Under the pieces are notes generated by a model. It did not search any database and was not told the origin of the DNA. It worked only from the letters and a program-made list of their open reading frames with translations. A stretch of 64,000 nucleotides of DNA from Rhynchonema sp. JSB1_4 (taxonomy: Eukaryota; Nematoda; Chromadorea; Monhysterida; Xyalidae), in assembly GCA_030248065.1 (NCBI GenBank), contig JASAMV010004524.1:1-64000 (forward strand), given 5' to 3'. A program made the translations under genes and the position numbers. The stretch's first letter is position 1; each line of letters opens with the position of its first letter. Below are positions 1-10,449 of the stretch, one piece after another.

Positions 1-1625
1 TTTTCGTTCATGCAAACATACAAATTTCGGATCGCCATCCTCGCTTGTGTTCAATTGCGTTAGTTCTATCCGTCTATCCGCGCGAGTCGTCACTCACCTC
101 ATCGCTAAAAGTTGCCTTTTCTACCAGGCGCTCTGCCCATTTGTTAATGATGTTTCAAACATAGAAGGTTTCGGGTCGAAATTCACACTTGCGTTGAGTT
201 GTGTCAGCTTCAGTCGGTCTCGCTGCATGAGTCGTCACTCACCTCACCGCTAAAAGTTGCCCTTTCTACCAGGTACTCTGCCCATTTTTTTCGCTGTTTC
301 AAGTATAAAAGGTTTCGGTTCGAATCTCACACTTGCGTTGAATTGTGCCAGTTTCTGTCGGTTACTCCACACTTGTCGTTACTCTTCTCATTGCTAAAAG
401 TTGTCTTTTCTACCAGGCACTCTGCCCATTTTTTTCGTTCATGCAAACATACAAATTTCGGATCGAAATCCTCGCTTGTGTTCAATTGCGCTAGTGCTGT
501 CCGTCTATCCGCGCGAGTCGTCACTCACCTCATAGTTAAAGGTTGCCTTTTTTAACGGTCACTATGCGCATTTTTGTTGTTCGTGCAAACATACAAACTT
601 CGGATCGCCACGCTCATTTGCGTTGCGTTGTATCAGTAACAGTCGGACTCGCTGCATGAGTCGTCACTGTTCTCATTGCTGAAAGTTGCCTATTCTACCA
701 GGCACTCTGCCCATTTTTTTCGCTGTTTCAAGCATAGAAGGTTTCGGGTCGAAATACACACTTACGTTGAATTATGTCAGCTTCAGTCGGTCTCGCTGCA
801 TGAGCCCGAGTCGTCACTCACCTCACCGCTAAAAAAGTTGCCTTTTCGACCAGGGACTCTGCCCATTTTTTTCGCTGTTTCAAGTATAAAAGGTTTCGGT
901 TCGAAACTCACACTTGCGTTGAATCGTGCCAGTTTCTGTTCTTTACTAAACACGAGTCGTCACGCTTTTCAGTTCTATTGCCTTTTCTACCGGACACTAT
1001 GCCCATTTTTCTGTTCGTGCAGACATACAAAATTCGGATCGCCACGCTCATTTGCGTTGCGTTGTGTCAGTAACAGTCGGACTCGCTGCATGAGTCGTCA
1101 CTCTTCTCATTGCTGAAAGTTGCCTTTTCTACCAGGCACTCTGCCATTTTTTTCGTTGTTTCAAACATAGGTTTCGGAGGCTTCGGTTTTGTGACCAACA
1201 TTATGACACCGATCAAGCACGCAAGAGGGGCGACCGGGCACTATGCCCATTTTTTTTTCGTTCGTGCAAACATACTAATGTCGGGTAGCCATCCTCGCTT
1301 ATGTTCAATTGCGTTAGTTCTGTCCGTCTATCCGCGCGAGTCGTCACTCACCTCATCGCTAAAAGTTGCCTTTTCTACCAGGCACCATGCCCATTTTTAA
1401 TGCTGTTTCAAACATAGGTTTCGGGTCGAAATTCACGCTTGCGTTGAATTGTGTCAGCTTCAGTCGGTCTCGCTGCACGAGTCGTCGATCACCTCATCAC
1501 TAAAAGTTGCCTTTTCTACCACGTACGCTGCAAAGTTTTTTGCTGTTTCAAGTATAAAAGGTTTCGGTTCGAAACTCACACTTGCGTTGAATTGTGCCAG
1601 TTTCTGTCGGTTACTCCACACAACA
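1..1625. repeat. ~145-bp satellite array, about 11 diverged units
   Basis: The motif GTTGCCTTTTCTACCAGGCA, in slightly varying forms, recurs at roughly 112, 257, 403, 543, 687, 838, 970, 1120, 1225, 1367 and 1508, so the period is about 140-150 bp. Two unit types alternate: one starts near 'TTCGTTCATGCAAACATAC', the other near 'TTCGCTGTTTCAAGTATAA'. This gives a ~290-bp higher-order unit in places. The array runs off the left edge of the window and decays into single-copy-like sequence at about 1625. Open frames here are chance frames of the repeat. Confidence 0.9.
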
Positions 1626-1637
1626 CAGGGAAAAATC

Positions 1638-1930
1638 CAATGTCTAGGTCTGGAAAGGTCTGTCCCAGGCAATTATAGGCATATGTATAAGCATATAAAT
1701 GCCTTTCCGGACCTTTCCAGACGTTTCCAGACCTTTCCGGACCTTTCCAGACCTTTCCACAGCTCGCATGCGAGAATGTCTATGTCCATCTAGGCACTCT
1801 CAGCAGCTTGCTCAAAATCTAGGTCCGTCTAGGCACTGGGCCAGGGCGTGGTCAATGTCTAGGTCCATCCAGGCGTTTGTTGGCTGCCTGCCCAAAATCT
1901 AGGTCCGTCTAGGCAGCGAGACCCACTAAA
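1638..1930. repeat. Degenerate short repeats (CTAGGTCCGTCTAGGCA and CCTTTCCAGAC types)
   Basis: Variants of 'TCTAGGTCCGTCTAGGCA' occur at about 1784, 1820, 1857 and 1899. 'CCTTTCC(A/G)GAC' is repeated in tandem at 1700-1762. The 1640-1670 segment (TCTGGAAAGGTCTG) is the reverse complement of part of that run, giving a weak hairpin. No coding signal is seen. Confidence 0.7.
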
Positions 1931-2165
1931 CGGCTGGGGCACCAGTACCATTGGTGCTGGGAAGCCTCGGATACAGTTGGGAACTAGTACAGATGGGGCG
2001 CAGAAGCCTAGTAGACGTTTGGGTTGGGAACTACTACTTTGGGTAGTGGAGCAATTGGTGCACAGAGGCCTGGTGAACGTTCCTTGTACACAGTTGGGTA
2101 GTATTGCAGTTGGTGCACTGAAGCTTCGCAAACGGTTGGGTAGTCGTGAAGTTGGTACGCAGAGG
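1930..2165. repeat. Degenerate ~45-60 bp tandem repeat
   Basis: Four to five copies of a unit beginning 'GTTGGGAACTA' or 'GTTGGGTAGT' and containing 'TTGGTGCACAGAGGCCT'-like text run from about 1930 to 2165. Unit length varies between about 43 and 68 bp. It directly precedes the 120-bp array. Confidence 0.65.
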
Positions 2166-2169
2166 TCTA

Positions 2170-2815
2170 CAAGATGGATTACAATGTTAACAAGCAGACG
2201 TCATTCTTATGTGCATGGTGCACTTATTGTGTAAGAATTATGCAACACCGGCCTAATAAGACAAATTAGGGCTCTATCAGCCTAGCCAGGTTGGCGGGTT
2301 ACGACGTTAAAAAGCTGATGTCATTCTTATGTGCATGGTGCACCTATTGTGTAAGAATCATGCAACACCGGCCTAATAAGACAGATCAGGGCTCTATTAG
2401 CCCAGCCAGGTTGGCGGGTTACCATGTTAAAAAGCTGACGTCATTCTTGTGTGCATGGTGCACTTATTGTGTAAGAATCATGCATCACCGGCCTAATAAG
2501 ACAGGTCAGGGCTCTATTAGCCCAGCCAGGTTGGCGGGCTACGATGTTAAAAAGCTGACGTCATTCTTATGTGCATGGTACACTTATTGTGTAAGAATCA
2601 TGCAACACCGGCCTAATAAGACATATCAGGGCTTTAGTAGCCCAGCCAGGTTGTCGGGCCACGATGTTAAAAAGCTGACGTCATTCTTGTGTGCATGGTG
2701 CACTTATTGTGTAAGAATCATGCAACACCGGCCTAATAAGACAGATCAGGGCTCTATTAGCCCAGCCAGGTTGGCGGGCTACGATGTTAAAAAGCTGACG
2801 TCATTCTTATGTGCA
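2170..2815. repeat. 120-bp tandem array, about 5.4 units
   Basis: Identical landmarks (for example 'AAAAAGCTGACGTCATTC') recur exactly every 120 bp at about 2310, 2430, 2550, 2670 and 2790. Identity between units is high, with a few substitutions and no indels. Because 120 is divisible by three, a 186-codon frame stays open through the array as a 40-residue repeat. I regard this as a consequence of the period and not evidence of a protein: there is no signal peptide, splice context or recognisable domain. The array ends abruptly at about 2815, where the A/C-rich tract begins. Confidence 0.9.
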
Positions 2816-3180
2816 AAACCAACACCCAAACAGACCCGCAACCCGGCATAGAGCCTATCTAAGCGGGCAGACACACAAGGCACACACAAAGAAGACAAGC
2901 ACCACGCACCCACGAAGACCCACAACGCCAACACACAAAGGCACGACACAAAACCCGACAACAAGACCCACACCACACACCACGCACCAGCACACCAACA
3001 CCCACACAACACAACCGACCACCAGGCAGCACAGGCACGAACGAACACCACACAAAAACACACACACCACACCACGACAGATCGGCGCAAACAACAAACA
3101 AAAAAAAGAAAAAAAAAAAACACCAACAAAAAAAAAAACAAACAAAACACACAAAAAAAAAAAACCAACAAAAAAACAAA
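2816..3180. other. A/C-rich distorted tract, a fold-back of the 120-bp array
   Basis: The + strand is almost devoid of T and poor in G. Read against the reverse complement of the 120-bp unit, the beginning matches in order with many dropped T and G bases: CCCGC, AACC, GGC, ATAGAGCC, ATCT and ACACA line up at about 2836-2880. The tract therefore looks like the array read back on the other strand with base loss, ending in poly-A/C. It is probably a sequencing or assembly artefact. No gene is supported. Confidence 0.6.
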
Positions 3181-3627
3181 ATGTATATCTGACACATGTA
3201 AATATATATTTATGTATGCATATTCAGACGTACTTTGCCACCGCATTAATATATTTTACATGATTTGTTTCACCAAAAACGCATATGGTTGGCTTCCGTG
3301 CGGGTGTAACAGCGTTTAGCAGCAGTATAAATACAGTCGTCCCTCTGTATGGCTGTAAATCCGTGAAATTCCCGATTCATATTTTGCGACGCGTGTTTTT
3401 TGTGTCCGATGTGCCGCCAGGCAGGTACATAGCACTATTCCTATGGTGTCATAAAATGAGTCGTTCTGATCATGTCACCATAAAACGGGAAGACTGTAGG
3501 CGTTTTGTTGCTGTTTTTGCAGTTTGCATATGTGTGTCTTTGGTCCACAGAAGATGGAAATGTGTGTGAGTCAGCAGGTTATCTGCTTGCGCAGCAAATT
3601 TAAAGTTGAACAAACTTTGTGCAATTT
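3181..3627. other. Single-copy-looking spacer; possible pogo/Tigger-type end at 3334
   Basis: Mixed-composition DNA without a gene I recognise. 'CAGTCGTCCCTCTGTAT' at about 3334 resembles the CAGTNGTCCCTC terminal repeat of pogo/Tigger-type elements, but no matching opposite end was found. A 94-codon frame at 3285-3569 has no recognisable domain and is not called. Confidence 0.3.
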
Positions 3628-3736
3628 ATGAGTGCAAGTGGTCAGCAACAACAGCAACAGCAACAACAACAACAGCAGCGAGGGCAAACTGGTGCATTCA
3701 CACAGAGTTCAACATCGACGGGAGCCCCTTTCGGAG
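3628..3736 (+). CDS. Candidate first coding exon, poly-Gln N-terminus
   Basis: An ATG at 3628 opens MSASGQ, followed by a run of about 12 Gln coded by mixed CAA/CAG and then RGQTGAFTQSSTSTGAPFGG. The frame runs to a plausible donor GAG|GTATTT at about 3736, and a stop follows eight bases later if it is not spliced. The mixed Gln codons and the donor favour a real exon over a simple CAG microsatellite. No downstream exon could be chained to it: the next kilobases are repetitive G/C-rich DNA, then the giant inverted repeat. The gene's identity is unknown, and a non-coding poly-CAR repeat is the alternative. Confidence 0.3.
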
Positions 3737-3739
3737 GTA

Positions 3740-5859
3740 TTTATTAACCTATAAGGCAAAATGAGCGCATGTACACACACATGCGGGCGAAAATCGTTGG
3801 TTTATTACCTGTTTTCATCTATAGCCAGCCAGCGAGCATGCGCTCTCTCTCTCTTCCTTTTTTATATTCCAGTCCTTAGAGTGGTGCGGTTGAGGCGGCT
3901 AGGACCGTCTACCTGCAGGCGAGTTTGCAACTGGAGACATAACCAAGGCGACCAGAAATTTGATATCCTCCGCTGGCATTTTCTCTTGTAATTATTTTCT
4001 TTTTCCGAAACTAAAATGACTGGAATCAGAGATTAGGATCTCGTCAAGCTTCGGCCCGGCCCGGCCCACCAATTTTGAAAGTCAGAAAATCGCGGCAAGG
4101 CCCGGCCTGTGCCTCAGGTCCGCCTGCGAAGCGCAATTTTTGGAGATATTTGGTCAAAAAGGCGTTTTTTTGGCTTGAAATTTGAGCGATTCGGCCGAGG
4201 CGGAGTCCAGCCCGGCCAGGCCCCGCCCGGCTAGGCCCGGCCCGGCCCGAGCCAGAAGTCCAAAAAGGCGGCCCAGCCCGGCCCGGCCCGATCCTGATCT
4301 TGTATTCGCGGTGCATTGGGTAGCGTTTGCGGCAAAACCTTGGGGACGCCATCGGCGTTCCGATGATGCACGCGCAGGACACACAGACACTCGTTAATTT
4401 CAATTTTTAAACTGTTGTTGTTTGTGGGGGGGACCCCGGTATCCTGCGATTTTGCCGCAAAAATGCCATTTTTTACCAAAATGGCCAGGGTAGTACTTGG
4501 GGGGGGGGGCGGGCGGGGGCTCTATTCCGGGGGGACCTCTATTTAATTCACTCGACCCGAACCTGAAAAATTGTTCCCAGAAATACCCACCCCAAAACCC
4601 CTGAAAAATTATGCGCGCGTAGCGCGCAATTTGAGTAATTTAGTCAGAAACCACTGATTTTACACTAATTTTGGCCATTTTGGTCAAAAAATGGCACTTT
4701 TTGGACAAAATCGGGGTTGGGCGGGGGCTTTATTTCATGGGGGCTCTATCAGAGGTCGCAATCGGGCCGGGTTTGGCCGGCCCGGCCCGATCCCCCCAAA
4801 TTTCCGGCCCGGTCCGGCGCCGACCCCCGGAGTAGTTATTGAGATAGAGAGCCCCCAAAAATACAGCCCCCCAAAAGGGGTCAGTGAAAAATAGAGCACC
4901 CAAAAATACAGAGATCGGAAACGGGCCGGGTAAAGTCGGCACTGATTTTACACTATTTTGGCCATTTTGAACAAAAAAAATGGCACTTTTTGGACAAAAT
5001 CTGTGGGGATACCTGCGGTACCGGGGTGAAAATCGGGGGGATACCTACTGTACCAGGCGAGGGGGATACCTAATGTACTGGGGGCTACCCCCAAACCCCC
5101 CCCCCACCTCCAACACTGGGAAATGCCCCTCCGGACCAGGATCTACACTGGTGCCAGGCGAGGGGGATACCTACTGTACTAGGGGGGCTACAAGCCCCCC
5201 CCCGCCAAACCCCCACCTCCAACACTGCCCCAAAAAACCCATAAAAATGGGTTTGAAAAGATGTTTTTTCGCTCGTAATCGCATTTATTCATCTCTATTA
5301 GTTTGTTAATAAGAGGCGTATTATGTACTCTGAACGAACAACAAACGTGCATGGTGTAGTTTTACGGGGGTTCCAGAGTTGACGCCTGGTAAGGAGTATG
5401 GAAAATCGGCCGGGGGTAAATCCAAAAATGTTACGAAATCGCTTGCTACCGCAAGAAAACTCTGCTTTAAGCACTTTTAGATTTCAGGTAGCAGATTTTG
5501 ACGTCAGGTTTGCACCTAAAAACACTAGATAATGACTGATTGACCCTCCTCAGAGAACTCCCTTTTCCGGGCATTTTTTGGAACATTTTTTGGAGATTTT
5601 GGGCAGCGAAAAAAAAGAGGAAACCCAAAAATACAGCCCTACGAAAGGATTCGGTGAAAAAAATTCAGTCCCCTTGTATTTTAAAACTTACCGGTTTCAA
5701 CAACGATCGACACCAAAATGGACATCTTTGACATTTTTAGCGTGCTACGACACTGGCGAACAATTTTGACCGACAAGTCAAGACGTCGGTGGCTGAATGC
5801 CGTGAGTCAACCGGCATGGAACCCGGTTGGTATTTATTGTTTATTATTTCCTTTTATTG
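3740..5859. repeat. G/C-rich low-complexity and short-repeat region
   Basis: Clusters of GGCCCGGCCC occur at about 4050-4105, 4212-4296 and 4757-4825. A ~55-bp direct repeat ('ACTGATTTTACACTA..TTTTGGCCATTTTG') is at 4650-4712 and 4942-5001. Four copies of 'GGGGATACCTACTGTAC' variants lie at about 5006-5185 with G or C runs of seven or more. 'CCCAAAAATACAG' recurs at 4853, 4898 and 5625. A related GGCCGGAT/CCGGCC patch lies at 28.8 kb. No gene is seen. The giant inverted repeat begins at about 5860. Confidence 0.65.
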
Positions 5860-6285
5860 TGTCATCAAACACCCCCGAACAAATAGTCCTCTGGTGAAAA
5901 ATAAAGCGCCAACGCCTCGGCTGTCCACGTTTTCTGCACTACTTTTTTAATCAGGCTGCGCCTGGGCCAAAGGTGCTCAGCTGAACCTTTCGTTTCCTCG
6001 GCACCGATGTCGGCAATCGGACTTGGCATCGTGCCAATATGGCTATGGAAGAACTCATCGGTGGGCATGAACACTCTCGCCAACAAACAGTGCACGCGCG
6101 CGACGATCAAACTCTTCTTTGGTGATCTGAACAAAATCAATAGTATGGTCCGCGTAACCAATCGAATCAGCACAACAGCCAATTGCGATCGCTAGTCAGC
6201 AATTTGACTCAGCATGATCAAACATAAAAATCTATCATTTCGAAAAAGCAACAAAGACGCCACAGAGGGGAAGCGGAGCCCAACT

Positions 6286-7877
6286 TTAAAGGGCTCGGGA
6301 CACAACCGAAGGAAGGGCAGCAGAGCGCAGTGTTATACATCGTTTGAAAGCACTGTGACAGCATATGTCACGCACAAACTTTAAGCTCCTTGGAGATTCG
6401 CTATCTCTTGGTAGAGCGACTTTTCGTTCCAGAAAGAAGTGAATTTTTGCACAAATTGGAACGACCGGTGCAGAAACCCCAAATGAGTTGAAAGTCAAGT
6501 AATACGTGGATGGGATTACAACAGCTTCTGGATAACTCATCATGAGAATTTCAGTCGCTCAATGCATTGCTTCACTCGGTGAGGGTGCGAAATGTTCCAA
6601 AAATCGGCCACATTTTTCGAAAACACAAGTTTGTCTCTAAATTTTGAGGCCGCGCTTTGTGTTGCAGAAATGAAAATGCAATAGAAAAATAGAGCATTTC
6701 CTAAAGTACCAGAAAATAAGGTTTTTAAAATTGGAAACACTTAGATAGCGGCGTGACAGGCCGAAAAAGACCTAAACGTTGCCCCTAAACTGCATAGATG
6801 CATTCATTGACGGAAATGTGATGTAAATAAGCCACGTATTGCATTGCATTGGAAACGAGAAAGTCAGATAAACGCACAGTTCAACAATCCAGACGAGTTT
6901 CAAGACTTCAAACCCCATGGTCCGGCTGCTGCAGCCATGCCAACCTGAATAAGATATTTGGCTATAAGTCGTCACTGTTAGAGATTATTGCACATTTGAT
7001 AGCATCAAACGATGTAGCTTCAACGTAGCTATCGAACGATATATAACATGTCCATACTATCTCTTGCTAAGGACAAGAAACGTTCAAAATTCCGAAATCG
7101 CACACGGTGACGTGACGGTTCATTCCAGAATCGTCAAAAAAGCAATTTTTTAACCTCTGCCCTTAAGCGTAAGAATTTATTCGGGCATGTTATATATCAT
7201 TCGAAAGCTACTCCCCAGATACATAGCTTGGTGCTGTCACATTTGCAATAGCTGTTAACAATAAGCATTTATAGCTGAATATCATATTCAGGTTAGTATG
7301 GCTGCTCCGAGAGATCTGTGGACCTTGGGGTCTTCGAACCTTGATAGGTTGTTAAACCAGATGTAACCACCTAATTTAGCGGCAATTTAATGGATTTTTA
7401 GGCCTGTCACGGAGCTAGCCATGGGTCAAAAATTTTAAAAACCTTATTTTCTGGTACTTTCGACGATGCTCTATTTCCCCATTGCATTCTTATTTCCGCA
7501 GCGCTAAGCCTGGCCTCAAAATTTAGGGACAAACTTGTGTTCTCAAAAATTAAGGCCGATTTTTGGAACGTTTCGCACCCTCACCGTGTGAAGCAAAGCT
7601 TTGAGCGTCTGAAGTTGTGATGGTAAGCTATTCAGAAGCTGTTGTAATCCTATCCGCGTGTTACTTGACCTTCAACTCATTTGGGGTTTTTGCACCGGTC
7701 GTTCCAGTTTGTGCAAAAATTCACTTTTTTCTGGAACGAAAAGTCGCTCTACCAAGAGATAGCGAATCTCCAAGGAGTTTAAAATTTGTGCGTGACATAG
7801 GCTGTCGGAATGCTTTCCAACGGTATGTAACAGTATGTCCTGCTACCCTTTCTTCGGTTATGTCCCGAGCCCTTTAA
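6286..7877. mobile_element. TTAA fold-back element FB1 (left-arm copy)
   Basis: The element is bounded by TTAA and begins AGGGCTCGGGACA; its other end is the reverse complement TGTCCCGAGCCCT followed by TTAA. The whole 1.59 kb is one long palindrome. The 6286-7080 half is mirrored by 7180-7877, including a segment with 'AACCTGAATAAGATATT' against 'AATATCATATTCAGGTT'. A ~100-bp loop sits near 7080-7180. TTAA target sites are typical of piggyBac-type transposition. There is no transposase frame, so it is non-autonomous. It sits in the intron 1 position of the TADA1 copy. Confidence 0.8.
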
Positions 7878-8331
7878 GGCCGCATTCACAATGCAGCGCG
7901 TTAGCGTGTTGCTGATTAGCGTGCACGCTTTTTCCGCACGCTTTTGCATTCACAATGGAAAATTGAAAAAGCGCGTTAGCGTGCGCGCTTATCAGTGACA
8001 CGCTAATGCGCTAATCGATTGACAGCGTAAAAAGATATGCTTCTAAGCATCAAAATGGAACAAAAATATTCTCAGTGAACGCAGCAGGCTTTATTTCCTA
8101 TGTTTTCACATTTTTCGTGGCCTGATAATGTTTTCAAATTAAATTATAAACTTTAGAACACGCGCATCCAGTGCTAACGCACAAAAAATCAGAACCAGTC
8201 CTAATCGTGAAAAGCGCGTTAGCGTGCGAGAAAAGTTGCTCGCACGCAAACGCGCTAATCAGCTTTTTCCATTGTGAATGCAAAAGCGTGCCCATCTCGC
8301 ACGCTAACGCGTTTGCATTGTGAATGCGGCC
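7878..8331. mobile_element. MITE with GGCCGCATTCACAATGC ends (left-arm copy)
   Basis: The element runs from GGCCGCATTCACAATGC to GCATTGTGAATGCGGCC. Internal sequence is dominated by repeats of (A)GCGCGTTAGCGTGCG in both orientations, and 'TTCACAATGGAAAA' is repeated inside each end. It abuts FB1 directly: TTAA then GGCCGC. The end sequence resembles PIF/Harbinger-type ends, but target duplication cannot be judged because of the abutting element. It has no coding capacity. Confidence 0.7.
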
Positions 8332-8492
8332 TAGACGAGTTTTCAGTTTCGCCCGGTAGTCACAAACGAGCGGTGCACCAGGGACATCTTCAAGGCGACT
8401 GTCTAAACAACCAACTTTGGAGCGTTATCGCCGAGTGCATCCAGCAGTCGCTGTTTTGTTTCGTTCAGTTCAGAATTGATCAGAGAATCCAT

Positions 8493-9428
8493 TCTGTGAG
8501 CACAAACAACGTGAAATTCCATTGTTCAGAGAGAAATCTGCAGATGTACATTTGCCTGAATTGGCAAGCTGGTGCTATGAGAAACGTGTCATTTTACAGC
8601 ATCAGATGGAAGCGAAGTGTTTCACAACAAAACTTTATCGATACAAGAAACCATAAATATTATTTTTTTTCACAAAAACACCACAACCCGTGCTGTATGT
8701 GGAAATAAAACAGTCGGAAAAGGTGCACAACATGTTTCAATAATATGGCAAGTGAGTGTATCTAAGATCAATCGCGAATAAATCACAAAAAACAAAAACA
8801 GCACTGCAATGTTTTATTTGAGTTCAATATGAATAGCTGAAAAACTAATAGAATATTTTCAAAAAGGCCAGTAACGTTTGATAAGCAAGACAAGAGACCG
8901 ATACTCACAAATTGAACGGTTAGGGCGGACTTATTAGATTGAACACGGAATCCGGAAATATTTACATGTAAAAAGTTTGATCTATTTCCGGATGCGGAAC
9001 ACCATCTGCGTTTTCCGGAAATAGTTCCGCATTCTAGTTTCCGGATGAAATTTGAAAAAACGCGGAACTCGGGAAATGTTTTGAATTCCTTTGAAACACA
9101 GTGAACTGAAATCTGGACAAATGTTAGTTCCGAGTTCCGTAAAATTCATCCTGAAATCGGCAATTTTGCGAAAAAACGCAAAAATAAAAAAATTCTTCCG
9201 GAAAACGGAAATACTTTAAGAAATTCCGCCCACGTTCAGCCTAAGTACGCCCTTAAAAGAGATGAACGAACCAATTTTCGTGGATAAAATCGTTTGAACA
9301 AAGAGATAAAACTGCTCCGATTCAATTACATGCAAAAGAGTTGCACTGGAATAGAAACTGTGGGCAGGCGAGCGAAAAAAAATCATCGCACACGACATTT
9401 TGAACCTTGAGTAAAACCCCACAATAAC
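8493..9428. other. Left-arm intergenic mirror (between TADA1 copy and ACSF3-like copy)
   Basis: This mirrors 14494-15427. It contains inverted TTCCGGAAAT/ATTTCCGG segments at about 8945-9040 and 9125-9230, a weak internal hairpin rich in TCCGG. No coding exon is seen. Confidence 0.6.
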
Positions 9429-9852
9429 CTATACTAATAAGTCCTTATACTTGTCTCTCAGTACGTTCTTCTGCACTTTTCCCATCGCGTTTCTGGGTAT
9501 CTGATCAATGAACACAATCTTTTTGGGCACCTTATGTGGCGCCAGCGTTTGTTTGAGCGCCGTGCGATATTGTTGTTCATATTTTTGTCGGTCGACAGCA
9601 CTGCGTTTCACCAGTTCGGCTTCCTTCTCCAACAACACAACGGCGGCAACAGCAGCCTCACCGAAATCCGCATGCGGCACGCCGAATACCGCCACGTCTT
9701 CCACACCCTCCTGAGCACCCAAGGCCAGTTCGATCTGCTTGGGACTGACATTAAGCCCACCGGTAATGATCAAGTCCGATTGACGCCCGGTGATCCGCAG
9801 GTAGTCGTTGTTCGGGCCAGCCCATTCCCCGAGGTCGCCGCCCCGGAAATAC
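9429..9852 (-). pseudogene. Mirror copy of the last exon of the ACSF3-like gene
   Basis: This exon is identical in coding content to 14070-14493. It carries the C-terminal domain of an acyl/malonyl-CoA synthetase, with ITGRQSDLIITGG, the hinge and lid region, and the terminal 'PRNAMGKVQKNVL' holding the conserved catalytic Lys of the family. The acceptor (TAG at 9853-9855) is preserved. Upstream sequence of this copy (10.45-11.52 kb) is distorted and contains no readable exon, so this copy is an orphan 3' end. It is either a partial inverted duplication or an assembly fold-back. Confidence 0.75.
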
Positions 9853-10449
9853 CTACAATTATTTCAATACGGGCCAATTGAGAAGTAAGAATGGTTTCGG
9901 CAAATGCCTTTACAGATGGTGGTATTGAAATAGAAGTGCTACCTCGAAATCCACACGGGGAATTCACAAAATCGAAAGTCAAGCTCCAACGTCAAAGTCC
10001 ACCGTCAAACCCAAAGTCACTGTGTAAAATCTTGAAGCGATCAACTATCACGACTTCACCGTCAAGCTCAACGTCAGGCTAGCAGTGGGAAGATGAAATG
10101 TCGGCCAACCAAACTAGGCCCCTCATAGACGTTATAATTCGCACAGTATTGGGCTGGTGCTGTGGGGAACACACTACAGATGTGCAGCACAGCACTGTGC
10201 CACAATGAAATATTGTTGTGTGCCAGTGCAAGCAGTAACAGTTGGGAGCTTGACTTTGTTTTGTGAGTCCCACCACTATCAAATAGTGATGCAAACATGC
10301 GAATCACAAAAGAAACAACTTCAGCAGACAAATAAGAAGTTCTGGTGTTGAGACATGGCCGTAGGTTCCAAGGGAGGGTCCCTCTCACTGCACCTATTTC
10401 CTCACCTTTCCTTGCCCAGAGATCAGACAAGTCTGGGTAAAAATAGCAT

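Larger units (their letters stand above)
5860..8492 (-). pseudogene. Broken mirror copy of TADA1 exons 1-4
   Basis: This is the left-arm counterpart of the TADA1 gene on the right arm. Exon 1 (8416-8492, minus, starting MDSLINSELN) is base-identical to the right copy. The exon 2 position (about 6245-6280) is shortened and no longer encodes the FHAIKLWFK segment. Exon 3 (about 6010-6130) has extra bases: CCACCGATG for CCACAATG, and TTCTTCCATAG for TTCTTCATAG. These destroy the frame. The exon 4 region (about 5885-5975) is kept. Nothing corresponding to exons 5-7 is present. It cannot encode a working protein. It is either a decayed duplicate or an uncorrected assembly fold-back. Confidence 0.8.

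Noticed and set aside
199..1400. Several 90-146 codon frames in the first 1.4 kb
   Set aside because: They follow the 145-bp satellite and change frame with each unit; no domain or splice signals.
2779..3246. Hydrophobic minus-strand frames (Phe/Cys/Val-rich)
   Set aside because: G/T-rich complement of the A/C-rich distorted tract; not a membrane protein.
4044..4479. Gly/Ala/Pro/Arg-rich frames over GGCCCGGCC repeats
   Set aside because: Low-complexity repeat translation in several frames on both strands; no coding bias to one frame.
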